This document shows, piece by piece, positions 1 through 12,250 of a DNA stretch of 64,000 nucleotides (its first letter is position 1; each line of letters begins with the position of its first letter). This DNA comes from Chionoecetes opilio (lineage: Eukaryota > Arthropoda > Malacostraca > Decapoda > Majidae). The position numbers were made by a program, and so were the translations under genes. The notes under the pieces are model-generated. The model was not told the DNA's origin. It worked only from the letters and a program-made list of their open reading frames with translations, and did no database searches. Location of the stretch: assembly GCA_016584305.1 (NCBI GenBank), contig JACEEZ010022975.1, positions 49,584-113,583 of the forward strand, given 5' to 3'.

Positions 1-1770
1 CCCTGACGCGGAGACTTCCATCGTGAGGGGACGCCTCCGACACTGGGACCGGTGCCATCCTCCAACAACTCGTCGACGTTGCCTGGGGAAACCGATTGCC
101 TTTTTCTCACCAGAAAGCTCAACCCGGCCGAAACCAAGTACAGCGCATTCGATCCGAGAACTTCTCGCCTCTTCAAGGCCGTCAAGCGTTTCCCCTACTT
201 CATTGAAGGCCCGTCACTTCCGTGTATACACCGACCCCAAGCCTCTCACTACTACCTTTTTGAAAAACAAGGACTCTTACACCCCACGGCAGTTTTGCCA
301 CATGGATTTCAATTTCTCAATTCACGACCGAATCAGGTACATCAAAGGTGCAGACAACGCCCCCGCAGACCCCTCTCCCGAAAACATCACTGCTTTGGGC
401 GTCCTTTTCTCTTGACTACGCCGCCATAGCTGTTGACCAGTCCGACGACGCTGATTGAACAAGCTACTGCACAACCCGGCGCTCAAAATGAAGCAACTCA
501 CGCTCCAGGTACAAGGTTCGTCCTCTACGCTGGACATCTCTACAGACACCGTCCGTCCCTAACCCGCCCCAAGACACCGCTACCAGGCTTTTCGTCAGCT
601 CCACGATCTCTCTCACCCCGGCATCCGAGCTACACAGCATCTGATGGACGTCCCGTTTCGTAGGGAGGGCATCAACAGAGACGTCAGACATTGGACTCGC
701 ACCGCACCAGCTGTCAAGCCTCCCAAAGGGGACTCGGCACACCCACTCTCCACCCGGCACTTTCTCACCCGTCACGGAGAGATTCGACCACGTTTCCACA
801 TTGACCTGGTTGGGCCCCTGAAAACCTTCTGCCGGTCATGGGTTAACCCTCCCCTTTGCGTGGATCGTTTTAAACTTGGCCCGAAGCCACCCCTATCGTT
901 GACCCTTTCACAAACGGACACCGTCGCCACCCCTTCATCACTAACCTGGGTTCCGGTTCGGTTTTTTTTTTCCACCATTTCGGGGCCCACCTCAGATCGT
1001 GAGCGGCCCCAGTTCGGAGGCCGGGAGTATGGAACAAGGCAGGACCCTCCCCCCCGGCAACCCCCCGAAAACAGGACTTTCAGCTCCCCACCCACGGGCC
1101 CAACCCCTTTTTGGTCGAACGTTTCCACCGGCCAATTAAAGTCCTCCCTCATGGTTTCCGCCCCAACGAGATTTTTTTTGGCCCCTGGCTCTCCCCATCG
1201 TTCTTTTGGCATCAGATATCCCAAAGGGGAAGGCCCTTGCCCACTCCTCGGGGGAGGGGGGTTTAGGGCAAAGTTTAGACCCCCAAAGGGTGAAACTACG
1301 GGGGGAAAAAAAACCCGACCCCCCACCCGAGTGCCCAAGGGCCTTCGCCTCTCGCCCCCAAAAATTTACAGGGGGAAAGCCTTCAGCCACCGTGCACCCT
1401 CGTTTTTTCCCAAAGGGAAAAATTTTTGTGAGCCAGGCCCTTGACACCTGAACCCACGTTTTTTTTTAAAACGCAGATCCCGGTTCCCCGGGCCCTTTAA
1501 ACGCAGCCCTCCCGGGGGCCCCCTACCCGTTCCTGAAAAGGGAAAGGGGAAACCCCCCAGGGAAAAAACGGGGTCCCTTTGGAAAAAAAACCGGTTCGGG
1601 GCAGTGGCCATGGGGCCCCGCGTAAAACCGGGGCTCCTTTTGGGCCCCAGATAAAGGGCCCACTTTCGTTACCATCACATCGCCAAAAACCCAGGAAAAA
1701 CCCCCCGCCCGCCTCTCCCAAAAAGTCTCGTTCTCCTCCCGCCCCACTAGGGGGGGGGGGGTATTTGTAG
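1..1770 (+). pseudogene. Ty3/gypsy retrotransposon pol remnant (RNase H and integrase)
   Basis: This is the 3' half of a Ty3/gypsy LTR-retrotransposon polyprotein broken into several frames. Positions 100-400 carry RNase H words such as KLNPAETKYSAFD and RVYTDPKPLTTTF, then RQFCHMDF and IRYIKGADNAPAD, which are typical of the gypsy RNase H end. From about 600 an integrase follows: a zinc-finger region with LSPRHPSY-type and GINRDVRHWTR words, HIDLVGPL near 796-819 with the first catalytic Asp, a SDRERPQF-type second Asp near 990-1010, and a FHRQLKSSL-like word around 1115-1145 where the catalytic Glu helix belongs. The frame closes near 1770. The element encoded reverse transcription and integration; the RT core lies outside the left edge. 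At least five frame changes and swollen homopolymers make it non-functional as read, though part of this may be sequencing error. No LTR could be delimited. Confidence 0.8.
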
Positions 1771-1973
1771 GCAAATTCAGTAGTAACCCCTTTTCCAGTT
1801 TATAAATTTTTCGTTCTTTTTACCAGGGGTTGGGTCCCAAGGAACCAGCGTAGCAACTTAACATTTTTATTTTTTTTTCTTCATATTTTGTTTTTTGTAA
1901 AAATTTTATTTTTTACTATTTTTCACCCTAAATCAATAAATTTTGGGTTAATTATATAAAAACGTGGAAACCC

Positions 1974-2125
1974 CGCAATGTATACTAGAAGTGCCCTTTG
2001 GGTGAAACTCGCAGTCTAAGGGGGGTTCAACTTTAAAATTTCAAACCACCTTTTGTGAACCAGAATTTCTGTATATGTATTCCAGATTTTAATGCAAAAA
2101 AACCAACCTGAACTAAACCCAAATG
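1974..2125. repeat. Direct repeat, left copy
   Basis: A stretch of about 150 bp beginning near GCAATGTATACTAGAAG recurs at 4211-4375 in the same orientation. Shared words include ACTAGAAG, GTGAAACTC, TTTGTGAACCA and AACCTGAACT. The two copies flank the homopolymer block. They could be LTR pieces of the gypsy element upstream or the two sides of an assembly loop. Neither can be decided from this window. Confidence 0.5.
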
Positions 2126-2953
2126 AGTTTTTTCCAAAAAAAAAAAACCCCCCCTTTTTTTTTTTCCCCCCCCCCAAAAAAACCCCCCCCCCAAAAAAAA
2201 AAGGGGGGTTTTTTTTTTTAAAAAGGGGGTTTTTGGGGGGAAATTTTCCGGGAAAAACCCCCCCAAATTTTCCCCAAAATTTTTTTAAAGCCCTTAATTT
2301 TAAAAACTTAAAAAAAAAATTTTTAAAAAAAATTTTTTTAAAAAAAAAACCCAAAAAATTTTCCCTTTTAAAAATTTTAAAGGGAAAAAAAAAAATTTTT
2401 TGGGGGAAAAAAAAAAAAAAAAAAAAAGGGGTTTTTTAAAAAATTTTTTTTAAAAAAAAAAAATTTTTTTTTTAAAAATTTTTTTTTTAAGGGGGGGAAT
2501 TTTTTTAAAAAAAACCCCCAAAAAAACCCCAATTTTTTTTTTCACCCCCTTTTTTAAAAATTTCCCCCCTTTTTTAAAAAAAATTCCCTTTTTTAAACCC
2601 CTTAAAAACCTTAAAAACAACCCCCTTTTTTTTTTTTAAAAAAAGAAAATTTTTTGGGGGGAAAAAAAATTTTGGGGGGGGCCCCCCCCCCCCCCCCCCC
2701 CCCCCCCAAAAAGGGGTTAACCCCCCTTTATTTAAAAAAAAGGGGGGAAAAAAGGGGGAAAAAAAGGGAAAAAAAAAAAAAAAACCCCCCCTTTTTTTTC
2801 CCCCCCCAAAAATTTTTTCTCCTCTCCTTTTCCCCCTCTCCTCTCCCCTTTTTTCCCCCCCCCTTCTCTTTTTCCCTTTTTTTTCCCCCCCCCCCCCCCC
2901 CCCCCCTCCCCCCCCCCCCCTTCCCCCCCCCCACCCCCCCCCCTTTTTTTAAA

Positions 2954-2991
<38 letters not shown>

Positions 2992-3011
2992 ACCCCCCCC
3001 CCCCTTTTTTT

Positions 3012-3056
<45 letters not shown>

Positions 3057-3068
3057 GCCCCCCCCCCT

Positions 3069-3102
<34 letters not shown>

Positions 3103-3106
3103 AAAG

Positions 3107-3173
<67 letters not shown>

Positions 3174-3175
3174 TT

Positions 3176-3231
<56 letters not shown>

Positions 3232-3233
3232 TT

Positions 3234-3303
<70 letters not shown>

Positions 3304-3308
3304 AAAAA

Positions 3309-3349
<41 letters not shown>

Positions 3350-3372
3350 CCCCTTTTTTCCCCCCCCCCTTT

Positions 3373-3468
<96 letters not shown>

Positions 3469-3507
3469 CCCCCCCCCCCCCAAAAAAACCCCCCCCCCCC
3501 CCCCCAA

Positions 3508-3590
<83 letters not shown>

Positions 3591-3659
3591 TTCCCCCCCC
3601 CCCCCCCCCTCCCCCCCCCCCCCCCCCCCGCCCCCCCCCCCCCCCCCCCCCCTTTTTTT

Positions 3660-3751
<92 letters not shown>

Positions 3752-3782
3752 TTTTCCCCCCCCCCCCCCCCCCCCCCCCCCC

Positions 3783-3821
<39 letters not shown>

Positions 3822-3832
3822 ACCCCCCCAAA

Positions 3833-3904
<72 letters not shown>

Positions 3905-3964
3905 AACCCCCCCCCCCCCAAAAAACCCCCCCCCCCCCCCCTTTTTCCCCCCCCCCCCCCTTTT

Positions 3965-4003
<39 letters not shown>

Positions 4004-4030
4004 TTTTCCCCCCCCCCCCCCCCCAAAAAA

Positions 4031-4105
<75 letters not shown>

Positions 4106-4210
4106 AAAAAGGTGGGAAAGGGGGGGAAAAAAAGGGGGGGGGGGGGGAAAAAAGGGGGGGAAAAAAAAAAGGGTTTTAAAAAAAAAAAAAAAAACCGGGG
4201 GTTTCCCCCG
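2126..4210. other. Homopolymer-inflated block, probable assembly artefact
   Basis: Almost every base sits in a long single-base run. Poly-C runs exceed 60 bases and alternate with short poly-A, poly-T and one poly-G run. Long open frames of Pro or Gly appear on both strands only because CCC and GGG are not stops. Run inflation rises gradually from about position 1000, which looks like consensus failure, not a natural satellite. No gene is called. Confidence 0.75.
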
Positions 4211-4375
4211 GCAATGTAAAACTAGAAGGGGGTTTTTTGGTGAAACTCCGCGTTTTTGGGGGCGAGTTCCACTTTAAACCCTTTCAAACCCCATTTGTGA
4301 ACCAAAATTTCTGAAATTTATTCATTTTTAAGGGCAATAACCCAACCTGAACTCCCCAAAATGAAAGGCAAACCT
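4211..4375. repeat. Direct repeat, right copy
   Basis: This is the second copy of the sequence at 1974-2125, with more homopolymer expansion. It leads directly into the first copy of the duplicated locus at about 4360. Confidence 0.5.
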
Positions 4376-5405
4376 TTCACCGTTAAACCCAAAAAGCTAT
4401 GAACAAAAAACCTATTTAAATTTTACACCCGGGCAACGCAATTGGGGGGCCAAAACCCGGGAAAAAATTGCGATTTCAAGGGCAATTAGGGGTTTTGAGG
4501 GCGGTGGGGCTTTGCGATGTTGCCGAAAGACAAATTCCCCCGGGAAATTTTTCCCACCCCAACGATTTCATTTGAAATTTTTTTTTTAATGCACCTCAAA
4601 TTCAAAATACAAAAACTGAAATACATAGCTACATAGTAACAAAACCGATTTAAAAGACAAATTTGTGAAGCCCTGTACACTTTTTGTACGGGTTTTTAAA
4701 AGCGATTTGAAGGATACAAAAAAACCAAGAAAAAATTTTTAAAATGAGTTAGGGTGGGGTAAAACATTTTTTTTGTTGACGGTCTTTTAATTTAAAATTT
4801 CTAGGGGGAAATCCAACTTTTTATTGATCATTTTTGTTATGGATTGTTGACTTTTTTTAAGTCTTCGCATTGCCATACACAAAAATCCTTTTTTAAATCA
4901 TTCCCCACCCTATTTGTGAACCATTTTTCCCCCTTTTTTCCAAAGAGTTTTCTTCAAACATCTTGAGAAGCCAAAATTCCCATTCAAATTATTGTACCTT
5001 TTAAAAATTTCCGTTTTGCCAAAACACGAAAAGGTTTTGGGCCTTTTGCTGAAAAAATTGGGCAGCCGGGAAATTGACGAAAAAAATTCTCTTTGTGACC
5101 GCGGTTTTTAAATGCTGGAAACCTCACCCCCCCCCCCCCCCCTTACAAAAGGGGGACTTTAAAACCTTTTCCAAAATTTTCAGTGGAAAAAATACCGGGG
5201 GGGAGGGGGGGCCGGGGGAAACCAAACGTTTGGGAAATCGAAAAATAAAATTTTTTTCCCCTCTTTCTCCCTCTCTCTCTTGCTCTCCTCCGCTCTCGTC
5301 TCTCCCCCTTCCTCTTCTCTCTCTCTCTTCTTGCCCCTTTCTCACCCTTCCCCTTCTCCCCCCCCCCCCTTCCCCCCGGCCCCCCCCCCCCCCCCCCCCC
5401 CCCCA

Positions 5406-5447
<42 letters not shown>

Positions 5448-5699
5448 AGGGGGTTTTGTGCACAAAAAGGGTTTGGAAATGAAAAAAAAACCCTTTTAAT
5501 TTACTAAAATTGGCCTTCTGCGGGAAGGGCTTGGGCCCGGGCCACGAGCCCCAACTAGCCTTTTTAATTATTTTTTTTTTATATAGAGAATGACAACAAT
5601 ATGGGGGGACTTTTTGACCCCAAAAATTTTGGTGGAAAAAATTTATCAAAAAAGCTAAAAATCTTCTGTCTTCAAAAAATCTTTTTTAAAAAGCTTAAA

Positions 5700-6025
5700 G
5701 AAAGTAAAGATGGGGGCAAAGCTTTTTGGGGCCAGGGGGCCCCCGGGGTCCCCAAATCCGTCGCTTAAAGCCTTTGGGGGTTTGTGAGTAAAAACCCCCG
5801 GCAAACCCCCGGGCAAAAGGGGCTTTTTTTGAAAAAATCCGGGTCACCACAGTTACCTTCCCATTTTTTTCCCCCAGGAAACCCATTTTACAACCCCGAA
5901 GGGGAAGATAAACCCACGTTTTTGGGGTGGTCCCCGGGCCCTTCCCCCGGGCCCCCTTTCAACCATGACCCGCAGATTCGTAGCTGGGCCCCCCCCCCCC
6001 CCGCCACTACACCCAGGAGGCGACG
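5700..6025 (-). repeat. tRNA-derived SINE, copy 1
   Basis: On the minus strand this reads as a tRNA-like head (GCCTCC.., box A-like GTGGTGTAGTGGCTAGCGCG, box B-like GGTTCGAATCC in the cleaner copy at 12.5-12.8 kb), followed by an unrelated body of about 230 bp. Box A is damaged here by a C-run insertion. It lies in the same relative place in both copies of the duplicated locus. Confidence 0.6.
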
Positions 6026-6119
6026 AAAAAACCCCCCATTTTAAAAAGTTAGCCCCTAAAAAAAAAACCTTGGGGTAAAACCAAAATTTTTTATAAGTCC
6101 CACATTATTAAGCCTTACC

Positions 6120-6260
6120 GTTTTGAAAAGGGGAGAGAGAGAGAGAAAAAACCGGGAGAAAAGAGAGAGAGAGAGAGAGAGAAAGAAAAGGGTGAGAGTG
6201 AGAGTGAGAGTGGGGAGAGGGAAGAGAAAGAGAAGAAGAGAGAGATTTAAAACTGCACGT
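6120..6260. repeat. (GA)n-rich tract
   Basis: Imperfect GA repeats, equivalent to 12890-13030. The flanking 6260-7140 is AT- and CT-rich, matches 13030-13925, and shows no gene. Confidence 0.8.
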
Positions 6261-7139
6261 ATTCGGGAACCCCCGGAAAAATAAATATGAACGAAAACCA
6301 AAACAAAGAAAAAATTTAAAAAAACAAAAAAAAAAATTTTAAAATCTAAATATAAAATTTTTAGAATAAAATTTTCCCCCATCATTTTCTCTTTTTTCTT
6401 CCCTTCCTCCCCCCCCCCCCTTCTCCTTCCCCCCCTTTCCCCCCTTGCTCCTTCCTCCCCCCCCCCCTTGCCCCTTTCCCTTTTCCCCCCCCCCTTGCCC
6501 CTTCCCCCCCCTCCATTCCCCAAAGGAAAAAAGGAAATTTTTTCCTTCAAAATTCCCTTTCCCTTTTCCCAAAAACCTTTTTCTTTTTTTTTTTCTCGTT
6601 CTCTAAACTTAAGGAAAGAGACACAGACACATGTTTTCCCTTTCCCTTCCTTTCCTTCCCATTTCCTTCACCCTTTCCCCCTTTTTCCTCCTATTTTAAA
6701 CCCCCTCCTTAAAGACCCCCCCAATAAAACCCCAACCCCCCCTTTCCCCCCCAACCACACCCCAAACCCCCTCCTTCCCCCCCAACCTAATAAAAATATA
6801 TATTCATAAATCAAAAAACCCGTGCGTGAAATACACCCAAAAGTAAAATTAAAAAAATACACCTTATGAGTGACCGCCATTAACCCCACAAACCCCCATT
6901 TCCGATTAAAATTTTGCCCAAAAATGAAAAATAAATAAATAATAAATTTAAAACCCGGATGCTTTTCATTACTATGATTTTTCTATTCCTTTATCCCCTT
7001 TTTTTCCTTTTCATTTATGCTTTTTGTGTAAAAATTAATTTAATAGTTAAAGAGTTTGTGAGTGAAATAAAGTCGATATAATTAATGTGAGGAACAAAAA
7101 TAAGAGATTATTTATTGGATGACTTTGTGAAAGAAGATG

Positions 7140-7239
<100 letters not shown>

Positions 7240-7846
7240 TAAGAAAAATATGAATGAAAATAAAAGTTATTCCAAAAATACATAGGAAAGGAAGAGGTTC
7301 GTAAAAGCAATCTTGATATGCAAGAGAAATATTTAGGGAATCTTTTAGTAATTATATCAAAAAGGAAATATTAAAATTGTAAGAAGAGAAAAGTAATTGA
7401 GAAAAAATTGAGCTTGAAAGAAAGAAATGATAGATATCAATGAAAAAGACTGACAAAACTCATCTCCTAAAAAAATGAACAAAGCAGCTCTAACCACGCG
7501 GGTACCTCCTAAGTCTTTTTTAAACAGGTTTCCCTAATAACTCAAAAACTATGATAGTTGCGTTAAATATGTATTGAGTAATAAATATAATTTAGATCCA
7601 GACTTTTCATTTCAGTTGTAGCAAAAGCAAATGAGGAAAATATATTTTAAACATTTAAAATAACACTTTTTTTTTTTTCGAAACAAGTAAAGTTTTTGAG
7701 ATATCGATCACATCAGGTAGAAAACCTTAAATTTTACTTGTGTTTCCCTCTTAATGTTTCCTCTAGGATTAATAGTTTCGCGTTAAAAAGACAAACACAA
7801 ACATAGATTTCACAAAGGAATTAAAAGATCCCACCGGTGGTTACAT

Positions 7847-8810
7847 GTGCTACGCTCTGGGCGAGTGCAACAGGTCCACCTATATTTTGGAAGGAAAGGA
7901 AGGAAAGGAATGGAAGGAAAGGAAGAATATCAGGCGGTTCCTGATCCTCCCACAGAAACAAGGGAAGGGCAGGCAGAGGAACCAGCCCCTGTTGTGCCTC
8001 CCCTAGCCCCGTCCAAGGGCCTGGCATCAGCGCCACAGACCCGCCAGACTGGAACGACGCCCTGCAGCTCACCGTGCCTGTGGCTCCCCAGCATCGCCAC
8101 CTGGTGGTCGGCGCCGAGTAGAGGGCCAGACGCTGCGGGGCTTGCGGCAGGAGTTCGTGGCTGTGCGAGTCACAGTGCCGCCACCCTAGGACCAGAAAGC
8201 CGAGGGCATCACGCTGCGGCGGCCACACTCCCAGGTAGAGGCCGCGGCCCAGGCCATTAGGGACACCCTGGCACAACACCTGACGCGGCCACAGCTCGCC
8301 AGGAAGGACAAGGAGGACCGGGTGAAAATGACCGTGCCCGTTGCTCTCAACAAGCCCCACCACGTGGTGGGCCACGGCGGAGAGGCCCTACGCAGCCTCC
8401 TGAGCCAGCACCAGGAGGTACAGGTGACGGTGCCACCACCACAGGACGTGCAGGCCAAGGACATCAATCTCCCCGGTCCCACAGGTCAGGTGTCCCCTGT
8501 CGCCGCCGCCATCTCGCACCACCTATACAGGAGGTGGACGTCAGGCTGCAGGAAGCAAACCGAGCCAGAAAGGAGAAGGGGAAGAACCGCTCAAAGCTCG
8601 AGGTGCCTGTGGACCCCAGCAGGCGCTGCCTCGTGGTGGGACACGAGGGAGATGCCCTGCGCAGCCTGGAGAAGCAGTTCCAGGCAGTAGGAATGAAGAT
8701 GCCGCCCCTAGGGGACCGAGAGAGCCGCCATATCACCGTGGAAGGCCACAAGGACAGAGCCTGCCACCGCTGCTGCGCTCCTGACCCGCCGCGTGGAGGA
8801 GGGTCAGGAT
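7847..8810 (+). pseudogene. Vigilin-like KH-domain protein fragment, broken (copy 1)
   Basis: Three KH RNA-binding domain segments can be read in order across different frames. The first (about 8060-8260) has LTVPVAPQHRHLVVG followed, after a TAG and a frame change, by LRGLRQEFVAVRVTVP. The second (about 8325-8490) has MTVPVALNKPHHVVGHGGEAL. The third (about 8600-8765) has VPVDPSRRCLVVGHEGDALR, followed by ITVEGHKDRA. The VVGxxG words occupy the GxxG loop that grips RNA in KH folds, and the spacing of about 85-90 residues with a charged KDKEDR linker resembles vigilin, a protein with many tandem KH domains that binds mRNA and tRNA. The same internal stops occur in the copy at 14.7-15.7 kb, so they are not one-off read errors. 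A host exon cluster remains possible, but an inactive fragment fits better. Confidence 0.5.
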
Positions 8811-9166
8811 TCCGTGTCCTATTTTTGTCTTTTTTTTGTACTCTTCCGTTGTTCTCTTGTTACCACTTTTTTCGATTATTTTCCTTTCTTCCATTCCACT
8901 TTTTTTTGTGTGGATTTTCATCCTATGTTTCCTCTCCTCATCTCGTCATCTCCCACGTCTCCTCATCCTTCCCTCCTCCACTCTTTTCATCCCTATATCT
9001 CTTTTACATTGTTTTCTTTTATCTTTCCTCTTCCCATGTTCGTCTTTTCCTTTCCACATCCTTTTCCACATCCTTCGCACTTCCATCTCCTCCTTTTACA
9101 TCGCTTACCTTTTTCCTTTCCTTCCCCTTTATTTCCCACGCTCGTCTCTTTCCTCAACACACACAC

Positions 9167-9204
<38 letters not shown>

Positions 9205-9241
9205 ACACACACACACACACACAAACCACACACCACAAAAA
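8811..9241. repeat. CT-rich stretch ending in (CA)n
   Basis: A pyrimidine-rich stretch without a gene runs into a CA microsatellite at about 9157-9232. It is equivalent to 15660-16083. The unresolved base N at 9242 marks the join to copy 2. Confidence 0.8.
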
Positions 9242-9864
9242 NTGGGGCTTGTTTTTTAAACGACGCTGGTCGGCCTTTTGGGGGGGGGGGGGGGCCCTCG
9301 AGTCGGCCCCAAATGCCATTTCACCCTCCCGGTGAGAGCTTGGAGCTCATTATTACAGATCTGTGGGTAAAGGCGCGGTCACCGGAACAATTTTTCTGGC
9401 TATTACACCCGCAACGCAATTGCGGCCCAAACTCGGATATAATTGCGAGTTCTAAATGACAATTTAGATGACGACCGTGTCGGTCCTTTGTCGATGTTGC
9501 CGCAAACAATTGCTGAAATTTTTCCAACCCCAAAGAATCATTTGACATTTATTTTTAATGCACGCTCTAATTCAATATACAGAAGCTGAATCATAGCTAC
9601 ATAGTACAAGACCGATTACAAGACGAATTGTGAAGCCTGTACACTCTGTACGTGTTTTTAAAGCGATTTAAGATAAAAAACACCAAGAAAATTAATGTTT
9701 ATGTCGGTCAGCCCCGGCCGAAATTTTGCTCCACGGTATCAAATTAGGGCGAAATGCTAAGAGTGTTTTTTGAGAAGGTAATAAATGCCTAGAGTTAGAA
9801 ACATGTGATAGCATTGTGGGGGTGGCAGCTTTATTGAGTTATCTCCCTTTTCCAAAATGGCCGC

Positions 9865-11240
9865 CAAATACACCCAATATTCCCCCACTCAGTGTTTCCA
9901 GGATTGCTTTAACCGCATAAGGAGCAGGAAATGTTTTTGGGTGGTTTATACTGCCCACGGACAGCGTATTCATGTCCTGGCTAAATGACCTCGACAAGAA
10001 TAGCAGTCCTTTGGGATTTATTCGTAGTACTAGTTGTATCTCCAGGAAAAGCCCACCAGAAATCGCTGTAACTCTTTGGTAGGGCGATATGATTAGCTAC
10101 ATCAGACGGATATTGGCCCGGGTGAAAATCATGTCCTTCTTGATGGCCGTTCGGATAGTAAACAAAGTCTGATCATGATCTTGTTGTATCTGAAAGACTT
10201 TGCCTTCCCAAAAGGGCTTGAGCTCCCTATGTAGATTTGATTTTCCAGACAACACCCCTTTAATGAGACACAGCATGGAACCATCAAAAACCCTTTCCCT
10301 TGTCGTCGGAAAAATTTCTACTCCCTCCAGCTCGGATTTCAGTCTTCGTGATATTCTTCTTTGTTGAATCCTTCAAAAGATTAACTTCACCAGGAAAACA
10401 TTAATGATTCCAATTTTGTGGGTCAAGGAGGTGACTGGTATAATCCTCTTGTTGGGGAAAATATCTTCTCTGATGTATTCGAAAGTTCTGGTAAGCTTCT
10501 CCTTCAACCCTTGGTGATACAGTATAAATTTCCATCTGTTTTTTCTTTTCTTCTTCTCATTTGCTGGTCCTCTTGTTCCTATTTAATTTCCCTATAGCAT
10601 GAAGCGTGTAGTGTGCCTCTGCGGCAACATGTCTCTACTGGTTAGTGCTATCACCCTTTGCCCCGTCTGCATTTTTTGACGGCACTCTCTCTTAGTGTTT
10701 TGATCTACTCTCAGTTTGAAGCTAGCGTAAGTGTTTTCAACGTGTATTGGAGTGCTTTTTGAACTTGACCTTGCTACAGAATACGCAGATCGAGCATAAA
10801 CTCTTGATTCATGTTTTGATGTTCCGGGAAGACTTTTTTGGGAGGACGTCACTACTACCAGTAGATCACTCCCTACTTCACCTGCTTTACTTTTCAGAGT
10901 TTCCAATCTCTTTCAGGTGAACATGCTTCTACATTTTCGATGATAGAATATAATTGGAACTTCTTTGTCCAAAAGCCGTTTTTGAACGTCTAGAATGGGG
11001 AACATGGTTCCTGCTTTGGGGCTTCAAGTAAGGTTAACCAGGAGGCAGGGGCTTTGGGGACTGACAAAATGTTCATTTTCCGTCGGATACTGCTGGTGTT
11101 ATGCAAGTTTTTTGCGGGTCCCTTTGTGGCGTTTCCATTTTAAAAGGACATTCCAGGCCTCCTACGTTTGAAGTTCCACGCTCCACGACACCGGATTCTG
11201 GTCCCGGATTCTTCTCTACATAACCAGCCTTCAACAATGC
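9865..11240 (-). pseudogene. Unrecognised broken ORF inside the TIR element
   Basis: Read on the minus strand from about 11240 downwards, protein-like words persist across stops and frameshifts. There is a 2A-like LLKAGYVEKNPGP at the start, then an open stretch of 104 codons at 10592-10906 containing LRVDQNTKRECRQKMQTG and VIALTSRDMLP. Near the far end (about 9915-10000) RSFSQDMN and PAPYAVKAILETLS can be read. From memory, these resemble a high-copy uncharacterised protein family of invertebrates, but I cannot name a domain. If the TIRs are genuine, the product may be the element's own protein. It is inactive as read: at least four stops interrupt it. Confidence 0.45.
11199..11225 (-). other. 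2A-like motif GYVEKNPGP
   Basis: The minus strand encodes GYVEKNPGP, preceded by LLKA. Ribosome-skipping 2A peptides end in D-V/I-E-x-N-P-G-P; here the Asp is Tyr, while V, E and NPGP are kept. The motif lies 13 codons after an in-frame TAG, close to the start of the coding remnant. Similar NPGP words stand near the N-terminus of ORFs in several invertebrate retroelements. Activity is doubtful because of the D-to-Y change. Confidence 0.5.
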
Positions 11241-11744
11241 TTCGAGAGGTATTTCGCTGCTACTCTACTCTCCACTCCAAAAACCCAAACTTTCTCTGAA
11301 CGCACGACCTGCGGCCGGCTGTCTTCGGCAGTGGTGGTCTCCTCAGGGTCCCCCAAACGTCGCCCACCCGATCGTCCGGTCCGTCTCTCGCGATGAAATA
11401 CGACACCTGAAAAGAATTTTTTTTTTAAAAATTATTGTATGTATTTTATATAATTATTAATATCAGTTTGAAAAGGGGGATAACTCCCTTAAAGCTGCAA
11501 CTGCCACAATGCTAAAATCACATTTTCTAACTCGGCATTTATACCTTCCAAAACACTATTGCATTCTCCCCTAATTTGATACCGCCCAAAACCCCCAGGC
11601 TGATCGCCTATTATGGCTGGTAAAACATTTTCTTTGTTGACGGTCTATTAATAACTAAAATATTTAGGGGATACCAACTTATTATTGATCACTTTGATGT
11701 GGACTGTTGACTGTTTTACGTCTGACGCACTTGCCATACACAAG

Positions 11745-11810
11745 AATCCATTTCAATCATTCACCACCCTATTTGTGAACCAGTTTCTCCCTATTTTTCC
11801 AAAGATGCTT
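11745..11810 (-). repeat. Short LINE 3'-end fragment
   Basis: The minus strand reads IGRNWFTNRVVND then a stop, matching the LINE 3' end at 25440-25690. The equivalent in copy 1 is near 4895-4950. It is a small relic. Confidence 0.5.
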
Positions 11811-12069
11811 CTTCAGATACTCTTGAGAAGCCAAAATTGCCATTCAAATTATTGCAAACCTCTGAAAATCCGTGTGCCCAAAAACACGCCCAAGGTTGTT
11901 TGCCTTTGCTGAATAATTGCAGCCTGAATATTGACGCAAAAATTGCTCATGTGACCGCGGCTTAATGCTAGCACCTCACCCCCCCCCATCCCCTTACACA
12001 AGGGGACATTAACCGTCCAAATTTATCAGTGGAGAAATCACCGGGAATGAGCGGGGCCGGGGACCAAAC

Positions 12070-12093
12070 GCTTGAAATCGAAATACACTTTAA

Positions 12094-12168
<75 letters not shown>

Positions 12169-12250
12169 CTCTCCCCTCTCTCTCCCTCTCTCTCTCTCTT
12201 CCCCTCTCTCCCTCTCTCCTCTCTCCTCTCTCTCTCTCTCCCCCCTCATG
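12070..12250. repeat. (CT)n microsatellite
   Basis: A long CT array with CCCT interruptions. The flanks 11810-12070 and 12250-12500 hold no gene and match the degraded 4950-5700. Confidence 0.9.

Larger units (their letters stand above)
9697..11614. mobile_element. TIR element of unassigned family, present only in copy 2
   Basis: The ends are imperfect terminal inverted repeats of about 165 bp: 9697-9862 reads like the reverse complement of 11462-11614. Shared words on the left strand are GGTATCAAATTAGGG, AAATGCC, GAGTTAGAAA, TAGCATTGTGG, GCAGCTTTA and GAGTTATC.CCCTTTT. The paralogous locus at about 4740 lacks the whole segment, which supports insertion as a unit. A degenerate coding stretch lies inside on the minus strand. 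I could not fix a target-site duplication because copy 1 is poor at the insertion point. The superfamily is not identified. Confidence 0.65.

Noticed and set aside
2654..4219. Open frames of more than 400 residues of Pro or Gly
   Set aside because: They arise only from poly-C and poly-G runs in an inflated consensus; both strands are open, and there is no start, splice or domain evidence.
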